64,000 bases of DNA. Source: Pterobdella sp. o SKG-2022 (lineage: Eukaryota > Annelida > Clitellata > Hirudinida > Piscicolidae). Where the stretch lies: assembly GCA_964035795.1 (NCBI GenBank), contig OZ038320.1, positions 7,455,671-7,519,670 on the forward strand, in the 5' to 3' direction. The position numbers and the translations under genes are program-made. Numbering within the stretch: the stretch's first letter is position 1; every line of letters starts with the position of its first letter. The notes under the pieces were generated by a model that searched no databases, had not been told where the DNA came from, and saw only the letters and a list, made by a program, of their open reading frames with translations. This document shows, in pieces, positions 1-11,824 of this stretch.

Positions 1-637
1 AAAATCGCTTTTTACTAAGTAAAGTTTTCAAAAAATTTTGAGCAATTAGGCACTTTGCCTTACAACTGAAAATTTCATCATCCGGGGTGCATAAGATACG
101 CCTGTGATCTTGGTTATGCCTTTTAACTCGTTTTTCAATAAACCTACTTGAATTTTATTGGATTTTTATGTAAAAATGAGTTGTCTCATAATGAGATAAA
201 CAAACACAAAGCATTTATTAATCTGAATCACTTACTTTATCAAGGGATTACCACTCGATAATGAAAGTAGACTTGCAAAAGCTTCCTGATTCGGATTAAT
301 AATTTCGGTTTGTTCATCTCACGAGCTGTCACACTTTTACACAATTTAATCGAAAAATTGCGTAAATTTTCCATTTTTTTCATGCGGCTCAAAACAGTCA
401 GTTTGTGTCTTCTTGAGCGTTAGATTGGACTGAAAGCAATTTTTGAAGGGCTTTATTTTGTTGAGTTGACAATAACTTTGCTACATTATCTCACAATAAT
501 AATAACTGACTTACGCATTCGCTGTTGTATGTTAATTCGTCATTTTTTGTTTAAATGTTACAAATTATTATCAAATTTTATGTGTGTTCATTTTTAAAAT
601 TCAAAAATTAATCAGTATTTCTACACATACCTAAAAG
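1..637. other. Upstream flank of the ENPP array, no gene seen
   Basis: I see no exon here. A first exon for the broken ENPP copy would be expected upstream of 638, but nothing resembling the ENPP N-terminal or catalytic exon is present, so it lies outside the window or is lost. The only structured part is the inverted-repeat element at 190-324. Confidence 0.6.
190..324. mobile_element. MITE-like inverted-repeat element, about 135 bp
   Basis: The left arm (about 190-231) and right arm (about 283-324) are imperfect inverted complements. Both arms contain the block TTAAT(C/T)TGAATCA or its complement and a GAGAT(A/G)AACAAAC block. The unpaired centre (about 238-282) reads like the centre of the element at 9811-9953: a GATAAT block, then GCAAAAGCTT. 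No coding capacity is visible. I infer a non-autonomous DNA-transposon derivative. Confidence 0.55.
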
Positions 638-1891
638 ATTTGAAGAAAAAGGTGTACGATGGTCTGAAACAAATACCAAATTCCGATGTATATCTGAAGA
701 AAGACATCCCAGTTGAATTCCATTATCGCAATAATCGACGCATCCCTCCAATTTTAATCGTTGCCCATTCTTTGTTTGAAGTTTGAGTTTCAAGAAAAGA
801 ATGCTCCAACTCGAAAGGTAATAGAGATAATATCCAAAATATGTAGTATTTAAAACTTCCATTAAAGAAGCTTTTAGACATTGAACTTTCAAAACAAGCA
901 AAAAACATTATGTCATCAATACTTAACAGTAAAAAGCTCTACATTTTAGAAGTAAATTGAAGCAAATTAAATATAAGAAAAATATGCAATAATAAATATT
1001 TGATGTGTGAAAATTTGAATATGAAAATATCAATCAAATCAAATCAAATATAATGGCCAAACACCATTGCAAATAAATTCCTTCAAATTGAGTCATTTTC
1101 TACAGTTTTTTATATGTAATTAAAATATATTGCTTTATTGTTCATGTAGCACTCATTCTCAATTTTTTGTAACAACGTAGTTGAAACACTCCAGTAGTAG
1201 TTTTCATTGATCGACGCATTGTTTTCCGCTTTGTAGGATTCTAGGTTTTTCTTGAAGTCTAAAATTGATTTTGACTTCTTAATTTTGATTGGTAATCCAA
1301 TTGATTAATTTATTCCTTCGTGTTTTGTTTTATTCCAGACACATTATTAAGAAACAATTTGAAAAATTTTTAAAATAAAAAGAAATTCTATTGAAAATGA
1401 TGCATAAAAACAATGATATATATTAATCATACCGCTTCGAAATAGGATACACTTCAAAAACAATGTTATCATTTTAAAAATCATCATCTTCGTTGGATAG
1501 TTAAAACCATGCTTTTTTTTAAGTTTTTTGAAATTTATGTTGAACCTCTAAGGAAATCACGGCTACAACAACAGCTTATCCAGTATGCATCCAATCTTCA
1601 TTGCCAGAGGTGCTTCCTTTAAAAGAAACTTCAGCACAAATTCTCTTATTAAAAATGTTGATTTGTTTCCTCTAATGGCCCACCTCCTCAAGCTGCCTCC
1701 ACCCCCGTCTGACGGAGACTTGTCCAGAGTGCTGCCATTATGCTAACGTTTTATGATAAGACTATAATTATCAAAAATTATAGCTTTTCTTTAAAATAAA
1801 GATATGAATCCTCAATTGACGTTCTTTTTAATTGTTTAATTGCTGCCATTAATATCTTCAACCCCTGGTGTTCACAATGAAAAATCCATTA
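638..1891 (+). pseudogene. Broken ENPP4/5-like copy (exons 2 and 3 only)
   Basis: Two exons match the intact downstream genes. Exon 2 begins at 638 after the same CCTAAAAG acceptor, and its frame runs into a TGA at 784-786 well before the usual donor. Exon 3 runs from 1553 to 1891. Its first 190 or so bases match the copy at 13581 almost exactly, including a C shared with that copy but not with the one at 7076. It is then interrupted by about 100 bp flanked by an 11-bp direct repeat (1730-1740 and 1841-1851). No exon 4 with the membrane anchor was found downstream, and exon 1 is not in the window. With a stop and an insertion it cannot encode a full ENPP. Intron 2 is about 770 bp, against 62 bp in the intact copies. 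Confidence 0.85.
1741..1851. mobile_element. Short insertion with 11-bp target-site duplication in pseudogene exon 3
   Basis: The intact genes read straight through GTGCTGCCATTACTCTC at this place. Here the exon stops after TGCTGCCATTA (1730-1740), about 100 bp of AT-rich sequence follows, and the exon resumes after a second TGCTGCCATTA (1841-1851). The inserted DNA has a small palindrome (ATAATTAT with flanking AAAATTATAG) but no coding sequence and no recognisable tRNA head. The direct repeats mark a transposition event. The element type is unknown. Confidence 0.75.
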
Positions 1892-3080
1892 GTAAGTCTT
1901 TCATTATCTTTAGAATTTAGCTTTAGAAAGATGTCATTTAGCCAAAAATAAATGTACCAGACACAAGCGCAAAAGTTTATTTAACATCGAAGCTTTTCAG
2001 TTTTTGAAAACGTAAATGCTGTCTATTGTTTTCAAATAAACCTTGGTTGTGTGTTCCAAGCGGCTCTCCTCTTGAAGTAATAGTAGCGTTAAAATGAATT
2101 TAAAAATTTTATGATTGAAATACATCATGAATTATTTACTTTGAATACTCCCACAGTGATAGAAACAATAATACTGAAATTGGTAATTACTTCAGAGATT
2201 CATACCTTATTCTGCTGTCAGTACATCAAATACTGGCGGCGATGCACATCTCTTGTGATGGAAGTCAAAAGTTGATGAGAGAAATAAAAAAGTATTCATT
2301 GAAGCTAACGTCAGCTATATCATTATATTCATTTTTAAATGAGCTATCTCGGTCACTTGTGAAAAGATATTTTGTTATGTTTTAGGTTTGATAAAGATTT
2401 TTCAGCCATTGCATAGGAATTTTCAAAGTCCGTTTTCATCTGTTTGAAAATCCTTCTTTTATGTACACCATTGCTGTATTTTTGATGTTCTATATGATTT
2501 TTAGTTTCAACCCCACCTATTCCAGCTATTTCGTTCGTCGTTTTGTCACTTTCTTTTAATTTTTTGAGATGCTCATCTCTTTTGACCTAATTAATTTCAA
2601 AATTTGATTCGTTTTTATTTTATTTTTTGTTTTAATCGTTATATTCAAGCCTTTATATTTTCAATTTTCTTATTGATTTCTCCTATATTCTAACGACCTT
2701 AAATATATTTGAATCAATCATTTGGTGTTTTTATTAATTGATTTTTTTATTTCTGATGATTTCATTTTTCCTTGATTTTTTCAATCCTTGAAGTAAAGAA
2801 GTTTGTGTACATTTATTTTTTATCAAAACATAATTTTTCGCTAAATTCAACCTTATCTTAGGCAAAAGATACATGGTAAGGTTGAACTTTCGAAGTTTTA
2901 GTTGTGATAAAACCATAAATGTATCTTTTTAGAGACGTCTTAATTTTTTAATAGTTTCTTCACAATACGAGAAATTCTTCAAAAAAACTCTTATTCAAGA
3001 AATTAGCTAATAAATTTATCTAAAATTTCTCATTTTGAAACTTGATAACTCAAGAAAATTTGAATAAACAAGATACATAA

Positions 3081-3164
3081 GAACACTAAAAGTAATTTTA
3101 TTAAGTACAAAGATTTTCATTAACAAAGTACTTGATAATATTAATAAAATTACCTTTAGTGTTC
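3081..3164. mobile_element. Small inverted-repeat (MITE-like) element
   Basis: GAACACTAAAAGTAATTTTA at 3081 is matched on the other strand by the arm ending at 3164 (TAAAATTACCTTTAGTGTTC). The 84-bp element could fold into a long hairpin. Its loop contains ACTTGATAAT, a core shared with other inverted-repeat elements in the window. It has no coding capacity. Confidence 0.6.
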
Positions 3165-3904
3165 AAATATTTTGCAGTATTTACTTTGGCTGAAGTAGAT
3201 TATTAAAACACATAAGATTTCTCTATATATTTTATTAAATATCTCGAACTTATTAAAAATACTTAGTTTGAAAAATCAAATAATTCAAATAATATAAAAC
3301 TTTTAATTACGAATTTGAAATTTTCGATTAATTGAAAAAGTAAAACTTGTTATAGTAAGCTTCCTCCATTATTTAGTTTAATGAAGTAAGTAGTGGTTTC
3401 ATACTAAGTTAGTAAGGATTTCTCATCGTCCTGTCTACGTACTCTGCGACAAAGTATTAATGTGATTCCAAGTTTTTTTAATAGCTTGATTCAGATATTT
3501 TTTATGCTTATTCTCCAGATTGAAACAACAACACAGAGTGCTAAGTATCAAGTCAACACTGTTAAAAATCAGTAAATTTAAATAGTTAGTCTAACGCTCA
3601 ACAAAATTTACCAAAAATACTTGATAAGGGTAGTTAAGTTTCTCTCACTAAAAAATAGTTAACCTTACAAAAAACCTTTTCGATTGAAGAACCATTTGAA
3701 ACATTCATACGGTTATTTCATGTTCTACAAAAAAAAGAAAAAACTACATTTTCCTCAAAAACATTAGTACATAGTGTAGTTTGTTGATGAGTTTTGTTCA
3801 GACTATTTTACTTGAGAAAACACGTAAAATATAATAATTTTTTGAGCAAAATATGGTGATTTATAAATTGAATAAAAAAATTAGTTTGATGAAATTGTAA
3901 AACT

Positions 3905-3991
3905 TTCAATTAATTTTTTTAAACACCCAAAGTTTAAAGTCTAAATACCGAGTGTTGAAACTAGTTAGTACTTTTAAGTAAAGGAAACAAT
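3905..3991 (+). promoter_or_regulatory. Proximal upstream region of ENPP copy 1
   Basis: The stretch AGTTAGTACTTTTAAGTAA, about 27 bases before the ATG, matches AGTTGGCACTTTTAAGTAA about 20 bases before the ATG of the second intact copy (11797-11815). An upstream CTAAATACCGAG block has a weaker counterpart there too. Flanking sequence is otherwise diverged, so this short block may be the transcription start or 5' UTR. No experimental start site is available. Confidence 0.35.
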
Positions 3992-6900
3992 ATGAGTAAA
4001 AAAGTTAAACTAATTTTAAATATTTTATTTTTTGTGAACTTGAGTTTTTGTTATTCTCAAAATAAAGAAAATGAAAATGTTCCAAAGTTAATAGTAGTTT
4101 CTTTAGATGGTTTCAGATGGGACTATTTGAATATTGTCAAAAGTAAAGGAATACAAACACCAAACTTTGAAAAGTTAATACAAGAGGGAGTTTCAGTTAA
4201 AGGAGGATTGAAAAACGTTTATATTACAAAGACTTTTCCAAACCATTATACTATAGTGACAGGCAGGTTTGAAGAAAACCATGGAATGGTAGCAAATAGT
4301 TTTTTTGATCCACTTTTTAATGAGCCATTTTCTCTTTCATACAAAGACAACAAAGATAAAAAATGGTGGGATGGTGAATCAGGGACTCCAGTTATGCCAA
4401 TATGGAAAGTTAATGAATTATGTGGTTGTCATGATAAATGTGAATGTGACAGAAAAAGTGGCACAGTATTTTGGCCAGGTTCAGAAGCAGATGAGTTACA
4501 TGCAACATATTTTCTGAAATACAATGAATCTCTACCATTTAAAGATCGTGTTAATATCTTAATAAAATGGTTTACACAAAAAGATCCAATTAACTTGGGG
4601 TTTCTTTATTTTAATGAACCTGATACAATAGGTCATAAGTATGGACCATTTTCAAATGAAGTTGCTGAAATGATAAGTCAGATTGATACATACCTAGGTT
4701 ATCTCTTATCTCAACTAGAACACCATGGCCTTTTAGAAAGTTCTGATCTCATTATTACCAGTGATCATGGCATGATGGAGCAGAAGGAAACAATATATTT
4801 GGCTGACTATGTCAATACAAGTTATTTTGATGTTTATTCCTCTAGTCCTGTTCTTCATATCTATCCTCATTCTGGTTAGGGTATTAACACTCATTTCAAT
4901 AATCTTTTTAAAAAATATTTTAGTTAATTTAAATGATTTTTGTTTTCTGTTTATATAAGATTGGTCAAGTTAATAAGTCACTTAAACTCATTTTCTTCAT
5001 GTGTTCTTTACGTGAAAAGTTTTCAGTGTATACTGAGACTACAATGCATAATATTTCCATAGAATTTATAGTAAACATGTTCGTTTGCTGAAACATATAG
5101 AAAGTATACTTTTCAGAACTTATATTGATAAGCGGAAAATTAAACAATTGAAAACATTTTTCTAAGCAATAAAGTTAAAAAATATGGATTTCAGTTTTAT
5201 AGATCTCTCCATTATCATGCTGAGTGTGCAAAGCTGATCTTTGCAAGGCCTATTTATCAAACTCGCTATTGATGGTTGCTAAGATGGCAACTGAGGCTTT
5301 GATGTTTAAAAAGCATCTATTGAAACTTTTATGGCTTCTAATGTCATTCTTCTGTAATTAGCCCAACAAAGGGATTTTCCGTCTCAAACAAAGCGACAGC
5401 ATTGAAACACTAAACTGTTGCTCGCTCAACTCAGAGTTTGCCCAAAATGAACTCAATCTTTACATCAACCAACACAACCCTCAAGCAGTCTGTTTCTGAC
5501 TCTTGAGAGAAGAGGATGTCGTAGAGTCTTTCCCCAGCAACTTGCATTTGCTGACGATATCGCATTGATAGAAGACACGATAAACAAAGCTGAGTCTTTT
5601 TTTCCCAAAGTTGAGACCGCAACTCAAAATATAAGTTTCTTCTTCAATGCCAGGAAGACCAAAGCAATGCATTTCAATCCTTCTGTAGAGAGTCATATTC
5701 ATGCTATGAATGGTGACGAAATTGAAAAGATTGATGATTTTCTTTACTTAGAAGGCTACACCAACTCTTCACGAGATATCAACACCCGAATCGAAAAATC
5801 ATGGATTTCTCTCAACTCTCTAAAAAAATCTAGAACACGCGCATTACTACAGAAACGAAAGTAAGGATTTTTAAATCTACTGTAGCGTTCGTACTGCTAT
5901 ATGGGTGTGAATCCTGGGTAATTACCAACGCAGCAGGCAAGAAAGTTGATGGCACCTACACTCGCATGCTCCGAAGAGTCAAAAATATCTCCTGGAGGGA
6001 CCGCCTATCAAATGCCCAGCTATACGGTCAAGTTCCAAAGTTGTCCACCATAATCAAGAGAAGTGGGTTAGCGCTTGCTGGACATGTAGCTCGGCACAAC
6101 GAGCCTGCAAAAATTCTGTTGTCGTGGACACCGGATGAGGCTCGTAGAAGAGGTCGTCCAAATATAACACTAAAAGACGTACTTCATGAACACACGGGGC
6201 TGACTTATAACGAATTACGTACTACTATGGCTGTAGACAAGTATGGAGAAAAAATTACGTCATGTCACCGAACTGAAGATCGGATGCACTACTACTACTA
6301 CTCTGTAATTCTCCCGATTTCTGAAAATATTTTTTTTTAATTTTAGTGAATAACCTTTTTCATTTTTTTTTATTTTCAAAAATAGTGAGTAGAGAATTTT
6401 AAAGCTAATTTTTAAAATCCCTTCAAAGCCTCTCAGTATCGATAATTTCAAGTTAGACGTTAGTTTGGACTGGCAGTCTGTAAAAGTTTTTTCCGAATAA
6501 AATGGCTTATTTTAAAAACCCCATTATAGTATCAATAGACCAGGCCGACTGTTGCCGACCCTACTTACAGGCATATCTACAACAGTGTTATCTATTATGT
6601 TAAATTTCATGTATTTTATATCGCGTTTGTCAAATTTTTTCTAGATATTAAAAAAAATAAGTCAAAAAAACATAAGTTTAAATGTTTTTGATAATGCTTA
6701 AACAGCGTGGCAACTCCATAATGAGGTCTTTATGTGTTTTTTCATTATTGCAAATGTTACTCTTCATGGATGTGTAAGGCTGATATACTCAAGTATGCTG
6801 TGAATCATAACCTTTCCTACATCTACCTAAAAGATATGGAGACAAAGGTGTACGATGGTCTAAAACAAATACCAAATGCCGATGTTTATCTGAAGAAAGA

Positions 6901-7788
6901 CATCCCAGTTGAATTCCATTATCGCAATAATCGACGCATCCCTCCAATCCTCATCTCCGCCCATTCCTTCTTTGAACTTTGCCTTTCAAGAGAAGATTGC
7001 TACAAGAAGAAAGGTATAAAGTAACTTTTTTGAAATATGATATTAAATTTTTTAAATTTATGTTGAAATTCGAAGGAAATCACGGCTACAACAACAGCTT
7101 ATCCAGTATGCATCCAATCTTCATTGCCAGAGGTGCTTCCTTTAAAAGAAACTTCAGCACAAATTCTCTTATTAAAAATGTTGATTTGTTTCCTCTAATG
7201 GCCCACCTCCTCAAGCTGCCTCCACCCCCGTCTGACGGAGACTTGTCTAGAGTGCTGCCATTACTCTCTTCACCTCCTGTTGTTCACAATGAAAAATCCA
7301 TTTGTAAGTTCCACCATCTAGTTTTAAATTTAACATGCTAATAGTAACTTCATAGAAAATGATTTCTAATAATTTATTTATATTTTTTCGGTTTATTTTT
7401 CAAAAATGAGCGGTTCATAGATACAAAATTATTTAAAAACTAAAATTTTTGATAAGTAACCTTTATAATTTACTAAACTAATGAATCATGATAAGTTGAT
7501 ACTTATCAAAAACTTTTGTTTTCATTATATTTATATCTATAAAACTATCATTTTTGAAGAAATAAACAAAAAATATTGAAATACATGCGATGTCTTTAAA
7601 TTATTTTAAATTTTCTTACAGTTATAGCAGTAGCATTGTTGGTAATAATATTTGCTTTGGTGTTTTCTTTATGTGCTTGTATCAACTATTGGAGGAGGTC
7701 ATCGTTGCATATCCCTATTCCTATTGATGAAGAAGGAAACAGACAAATTTTATTGGCTCCAACTGATGTTAGCGACGACCATGTCTGA
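3992..7788 (+). CDS. ENPP4/5-like ectonucleotide pyrophosphatase/phosphodiesterase, copy 1
   Basis: Four exons, 3992-4874, 6834-7013, 7076-7303 and 7622-7788, join in frame to 485 residues with a consistent phase-1 intron pattern. Order: signal peptide (about residues 3-22, LILNILFFVNLSFCYS), alkaline-phosphatase-like catalytic domain, and a C-terminal membrane helix from exon 4 with a short cytoplasmic tail ending SDDHV. The residues known in this family to bind two zinc ions are visible: Asp in SLDGFRWDY, the nucleophile Thr in TKTFPNHYT, Asp and His in EPDTIGHKYG, Asp-His in TSDHGM, and His in GNHGY. The family hydrolyses phosphodiester or pyrophosphate bonds outside the cell. The layout (one catalytic domain, C-terminal anchor) and the alignment favour ENPP4/5 over ENPP1-3. 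Intron 1 is large because of a LINE fragment. Which of ENPP4 or ENPP5 is closer, and the substrate, are not decidable here. Confidence 0.93.
5505..6302 (+). mobile_element. 5'-truncated RTE-like non-LTR retrotransposon in ENPP intron 1
   Basis: The plus strand encodes the end of a reverse transcriptase. It starts just before the catalytic FADDIAL box near 5541, continues through a NARKTKAMHFN stretch and LLYGCESWV, and ends with RRRGRPNITLKDVL and RTTMAVDKY. The reading is broken by frameshifts (for example near 5864), so it is dead. The 3' end is a short CTA repeat (about 6289-6302), as RTE-type elements often have. Only the last third of the ORF survives, which is typical 5' truncation. It lies in the same orientation as the host gene, within intron 1 (4875-6833). 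Sequence before 5505 may be more of the element but is too degraded to call. Confidence 0.85.
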
Positions 7789-8700
7789 AGACAACATGTT
7801 TTTTTGGGTGAAGTACATCATTATAAAAATATCTGAACATATAGCTTTCAATTTACCAATACTATGATAATAATAACCTATAATATTTTTCCAAAAATCG
7901 TCATAATCTCATTTAAGTCGTCATTATTAGCAGTATTGTTCAGTTGTATAAACTGAGCCTTAAACTGTTCTTTTTAATATTTTTGTCTAGTCATTGGAAT
8001 CAGATTGAATTTTTTTTCAATTCTAACTTGTTTTTTTTTATTTGAGCATATGAAAGATGAATGTTTTGAATGATGTATATTTTTTATATGGTTGATGAGG
8101 TGAGTACCAAAGAGTTGATGGTAGATTTGCTTTCAATAATATGATTGTTAATAATGTGATGCGAGAATGCTTGCAATGGTTGGCCACGTTGTAAAAAAAG
8201 GGGCTTTAATTATGTGAAGCGTGTAGATTTTGGTTTATGAATTAGAGAAAAAAGGGGCCAAAATTAACTCGGAAAAGCATGTGTAAAGCCATTGCCGTGG
8301 ATTCAAGAAAATAATTGAAAATGTCAAATGTACACTTGAGCCACATAAGAGTGTAAGGTCGTGAAAAGAAGTCAATGAAAAAATGCTGATTATAATTGAA
8401 TAGTAATGATGGTGAAGATGATAAAGCTCTGTCTATATCGACAACTTGAAATTTATATGATTGTTTCGAGGGAAAGTTTTTTTGATAACATATACGTATA
8501 AGGAAAAATTATTCACACCGATTATATGCATTATTTGGTTATTGGGAAACTCTCATAAAGTGGTTTGTATAGAGATCTTAAAATTTTTGACCGAACGCGC
8601 TAAATATTTGGGAATTACAAAAATAACTATTTGTTATTATCTAAATAATATTGTAATGAATATTGTAATTATTTGAAATAGTCAATTCTTATTTTAAAGG
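7789..8700 (+). other. 3' flank/UTR of ENPP copy 1, homologous to 14082-14850
   Basis: Blocks such as TTGAATGATGT, GAGTACC(A/G)AAGAGTT, GATTGTTAAT and the (A)GGGNCCAAA stretch recur in the same order in the flank of copy 2, at clearly diverged identity. The two genes therefore share a duplicated 3' region that has drifted, unlike their exons. I see no ORF of note. It probably includes the 3' UTR. Confidence 0.65.
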
Positions 8701-10790
8701 TTTGATAGATTATGAATTAATGTGTTTACCATATTATTTACAAGTTGAATTTTTTTGTGAAGCCTCCAAAATCCGAATCATAAAAACACGATAATATCTG
8801 AATTTTTTATTGAAGTGAAGCTTTTCGATATATTTTCTATATCATCATCAGGTAACTAATGTAGAATAATGTAAACAAGATGCCTCGACAACATTGACTT
8901 TAAGACCCAAGTGTAATATTTGATACTTCTACATTAAATTGGATTTGTCGTTTACATTATACTGTACTTATTATACTGCCTCACCTTACAGTATGTGTTA
9001 TACTCTTGAAAAATATGTAACTTCTTTCTATGTGTAATTTAAAATAAGATTCAAAAATCATTGCTTGGCAATGTTACTTTGTATCATCCAAATATATCTG
9101 TTTAGTAGTTCATATTTTTTTAAATTTTGGCTCAAAAGATTTGTTTCATATTTATTTAGGAAGATCACTTGATATCTCTCAGTGGCTTTTTGGAATTATA
9201 TGAATATACCTTGTTAGAAATTCACCAGTTTTTATCTATATTTATTTTTAAAGTTAAAATTTGTTTATTGTTGATTTCATTGTTTGTTTAAAGTTATATA
9301 CGAAGATATGATTTAGATACATTTTTTTTCATAAAGTGAAACAATTTTATTGTGAGAATTCATAAATTTGAATTACAGCAAGAGCTTCTGCATTTGACTT
9401 ATTTTTTTTTGTAGTGTTTCGCGTGAAAATCAGCTGAGTTCTTGTTGAAATATTCAAGCCAGTAGGTAATACCTAAAAAGTCGACAAATTTATTTGATGT
9501 AAATCTTTACCAGGATAAGGTAAAATAGATAAGTATTAAAGTTTATTACTGCAATTTCTTCAGTATTTAATTTGACTTGATGTTTTGATACGAAATGTTA
9601 TTTTCTATTATAGTCAATAATAACCAGAGCTTAAAATGTTCCATATTACTTGATTTTATTCATAAAAATATTTTAAAAAATTATTTAAATTTCGTTTTTA
9701 AAGACCTCGTATGTTCTTTAATAACTTGAGTTTTATTTAATTTCATCAATTCATGAGGATTTTTTCAAATAACCTGTTTATTTAAAATTTTAATTCTTCG
9801 AGACAAACGTAAATATTCAAAGGAAAACACTTATGGGAGTTTATTTTATTCCACGAAGCTTTTCGCAAGTTGATACTTGATAATGTAAGTTCATCTTACG
9901 AAAAGCTTCGTGATATAAAATAAACTCCCATAAGTGTTTTCATTTGAATATTTGTTTATTTAAGAGATTAACTAAAATTTTCGATAAGTAAAACCTTCTT
10001 ATAATTAATTATTCAACTTTGAAATGATTTTATTTTTTAATAATTCAAAATCAAAATTTTGAATGCAGTTTTATAGCTTGAAAATTTTTTCGAAATATCG
10101 TTTTCAAAATTTCAGTTATTAAAAAACCACTGCTCACAAAATTGCACTTTAGATTTTTCATTATCGATTCGATAACATTCTTTTCAGGATTTACAAAGGT
10201 TGATGTATGCTAAATAGAATTATATAATTGAAAGATGAACCAACTCTGCTTCTATATGTTAAAATATTCGTGTATCAAACTAATTTACCAAATCATGTGT
10301 GTTTAATACATTTCAGTCTAATTATATGTTGATAGATTTATTGAAAATCATGGTAAGACCTTATAGCTCAATATTATCATGAGCTTGATACTGCATAATA
10401 ACCACAAGCTTTTAATTTTTTTTACAAAAAAACTGTTCAAGTTCTTGTTTTTGATTGTGGCTTTTAGTTTTTAAAAAAATATTTATTTGAGAAAATTTTT
10501 GGCTTATAAATAGATTCGGTGATGTTTTATTTTTGCCAGTTTTTCACGTATTCTTACAACATAGAATATTAAAATGGTTTTAAATGCTTTCAATACAATT
10601 TATAGGGTTTTTAAATTGGTTACTACTTTTTTGCAATTAATTGTCAAATCTTTTAAAATGAATTTATTTGATATCAAAATTTTTATCAATCTACAAAAAA
10701 CTCAAAAATATTTTTCAAAATTCAATTTTAAATTTAATAAAAAATTGAATAATTTTTCAAAATGGCATAGGTAAAAAAATTTGAGCTGAG
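8700..10790. other. Intergenic AT-rich region
   Basis: No exons recognised. Around 8805-8875 there is a degenerate repeat with AAGCTTTTCGATATATT and ATCATCATCAGG, which has a relative near 26388-26420. The clear element here is the hairpin repeat at 9811-9953. Confidence 0.55.
9811..9953. mobile_element. MITE with long terminal inverted repeats
   Basis: The two arms of about 62 bases (9811-9872 and about 9890-9953) are nearly perfect inverted complements. Each contains AAACACTTATGGGAGTTTAT or its complement, then a CACGAAGCTTTTCG block. The short loop reads TTGATACTTGATAATGTAAG. A related right half is at 58715-58794. There is no ORF. Very long arms and no coding capacity are typical of foldback or MITE elements. 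Confidence 0.8.
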
Positions 10791-11335
10791 AATTCTGAGT
10801 GTTTCAAAGAAAAGAAACAAAAAAAGAAAAAGCAGATTTAGCATAGGACTGAAGGGAAAGAATAGTAAAAAAAATGAAAGTGAGTAGATAATCGTAAGCT
10901 GCACACTTATAAAATAGTAAAAGAAAAAAAAAAAAGAAGAATGAGATGAAAAAATTATCAACATTAAAAAGTTTTATAAAAAGCAATAGCGATGTGGGAG
11001 CAATTAAAGATCAAAAAGAGCTAGGGAGATATGGGATTATTAAGGAGTAGGGGAGATTAGGCGAGCAGCAGAGTTGAAGCCAGAATGAGAAATCTGAGAA
11101 GAAAAAGATAGATTTTTTGACAAAACAGTTACTTCCATAAACAAAAAACGAATGAAAAAGATGATATTGAGGAGCACGGGCAAGTTTTAAAAAATAGGCA
11201 AGGAAAGAAGCAGAGATGAAAAAGGGAGAAGAAGCAGGCGCGTGCCTGGTCTCACTAAGAGCTAGAAAGTTATAACTAAACAGAAAAAAATATATATGAA
11301 TTGATTCTTTGTTGAAAGACTTAATATTAGGCAAA
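10790..11335 (-). mobile_element. Degenerate LINE fragment (endonuclease-like part)
   Basis: The minus strand reads, with breaks, like the apurinic-endonuclease region of a CR1/Jockey/L2-type LINE: NFLALSETRHAPASS resembles the LxxTETW box, and VYGSNCFVKKSIFF the following GGGxxxFVKxS region. The plus strand is strikingly purine-rich for the same reason. A second, shorter piece with the same AAAAAGCAGNTTTAGC block is at about 14930-15060. Assignment is by motif only. Confidence 0.5.
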
Positions 11336-11774
11336 AAAAGTTATATATAGTTTAAATAGTTAGTCGATCCGTTAGAAAATAAGAGGAGGTAAAGAATGAG
11401 TTTGAATATTGTGGAAAAATGAAATACCATTGAGATTAGAAGAAAAACCAGAAAATTTACAATTGACAAAAATATGCTCTTTTACGATCCCTAAGGGAGG
11501 AGAAGAATTTTGAAAAACTAAGTAGAGAAGCATGATAGCAGGGCTTAGCTGGAAGAGCTAATTTAAAATTTTTTACATTTAATGTCTCAATTAAAAATAA
11601 GTAAACTTATGATATGCACAACCTAATCTTTCAACTATCAATCCACACATAAACGAGCTTTAACAATTATTAAAAAAAACTAAACATTTGAATTAATTTC
11701 AACTTTACTAAACTTATATTGTTGGGTTTTCAGACCATTTAGCCGTTGGTTGTTAGCCGCTCGAAATGTCAAAC

Positions 11775-11824
11775 ACCGGCTATTTAAACCAGTTGGCACT
11801 TTTAAGTAATCAACTTTCCAAATT
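11775..11824 (+). promoter_or_regulatory. Proximal promoter of ENPP copy 2
   Basis: A TATTTAA box at about 11780 lies some 40 bases before the ATG. It is followed by the AGTTGGCACTTTTAAGTAA block shared with copy 1. The TATA-like box is placed plausibly for a start site near the shared block. This is inferred from position and conservation only. Confidence 0.35.

Larger units (their letters stand above)
1892..3991. other. Intergenic region between broken and intact ENPP copies
   Basis: This is AT-rich non-coding DNA with no exon I can support. It contains the small inverted-repeat element at 3081-3164. The last 80 bases before 3992 form the proximal promoter of the next gene. Confidence 0.6.

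Noticed and set aside
4305..4517. Second frame inside ENPP exon 1 (also 12144-12356)
   Set aside because: An identical shadow frame occurs in both copies because the DNA is identical. It has no homology of its own.
6797..6833. Earlier start for ENPP copy 1 exon 2 that includes KYAVNHNLSYIYLK
   Set aside because: No acceptor keeps the phase-1 frame there. The CCTAAAAG acceptor at 6833 does, and gives the best match to ENPP5.
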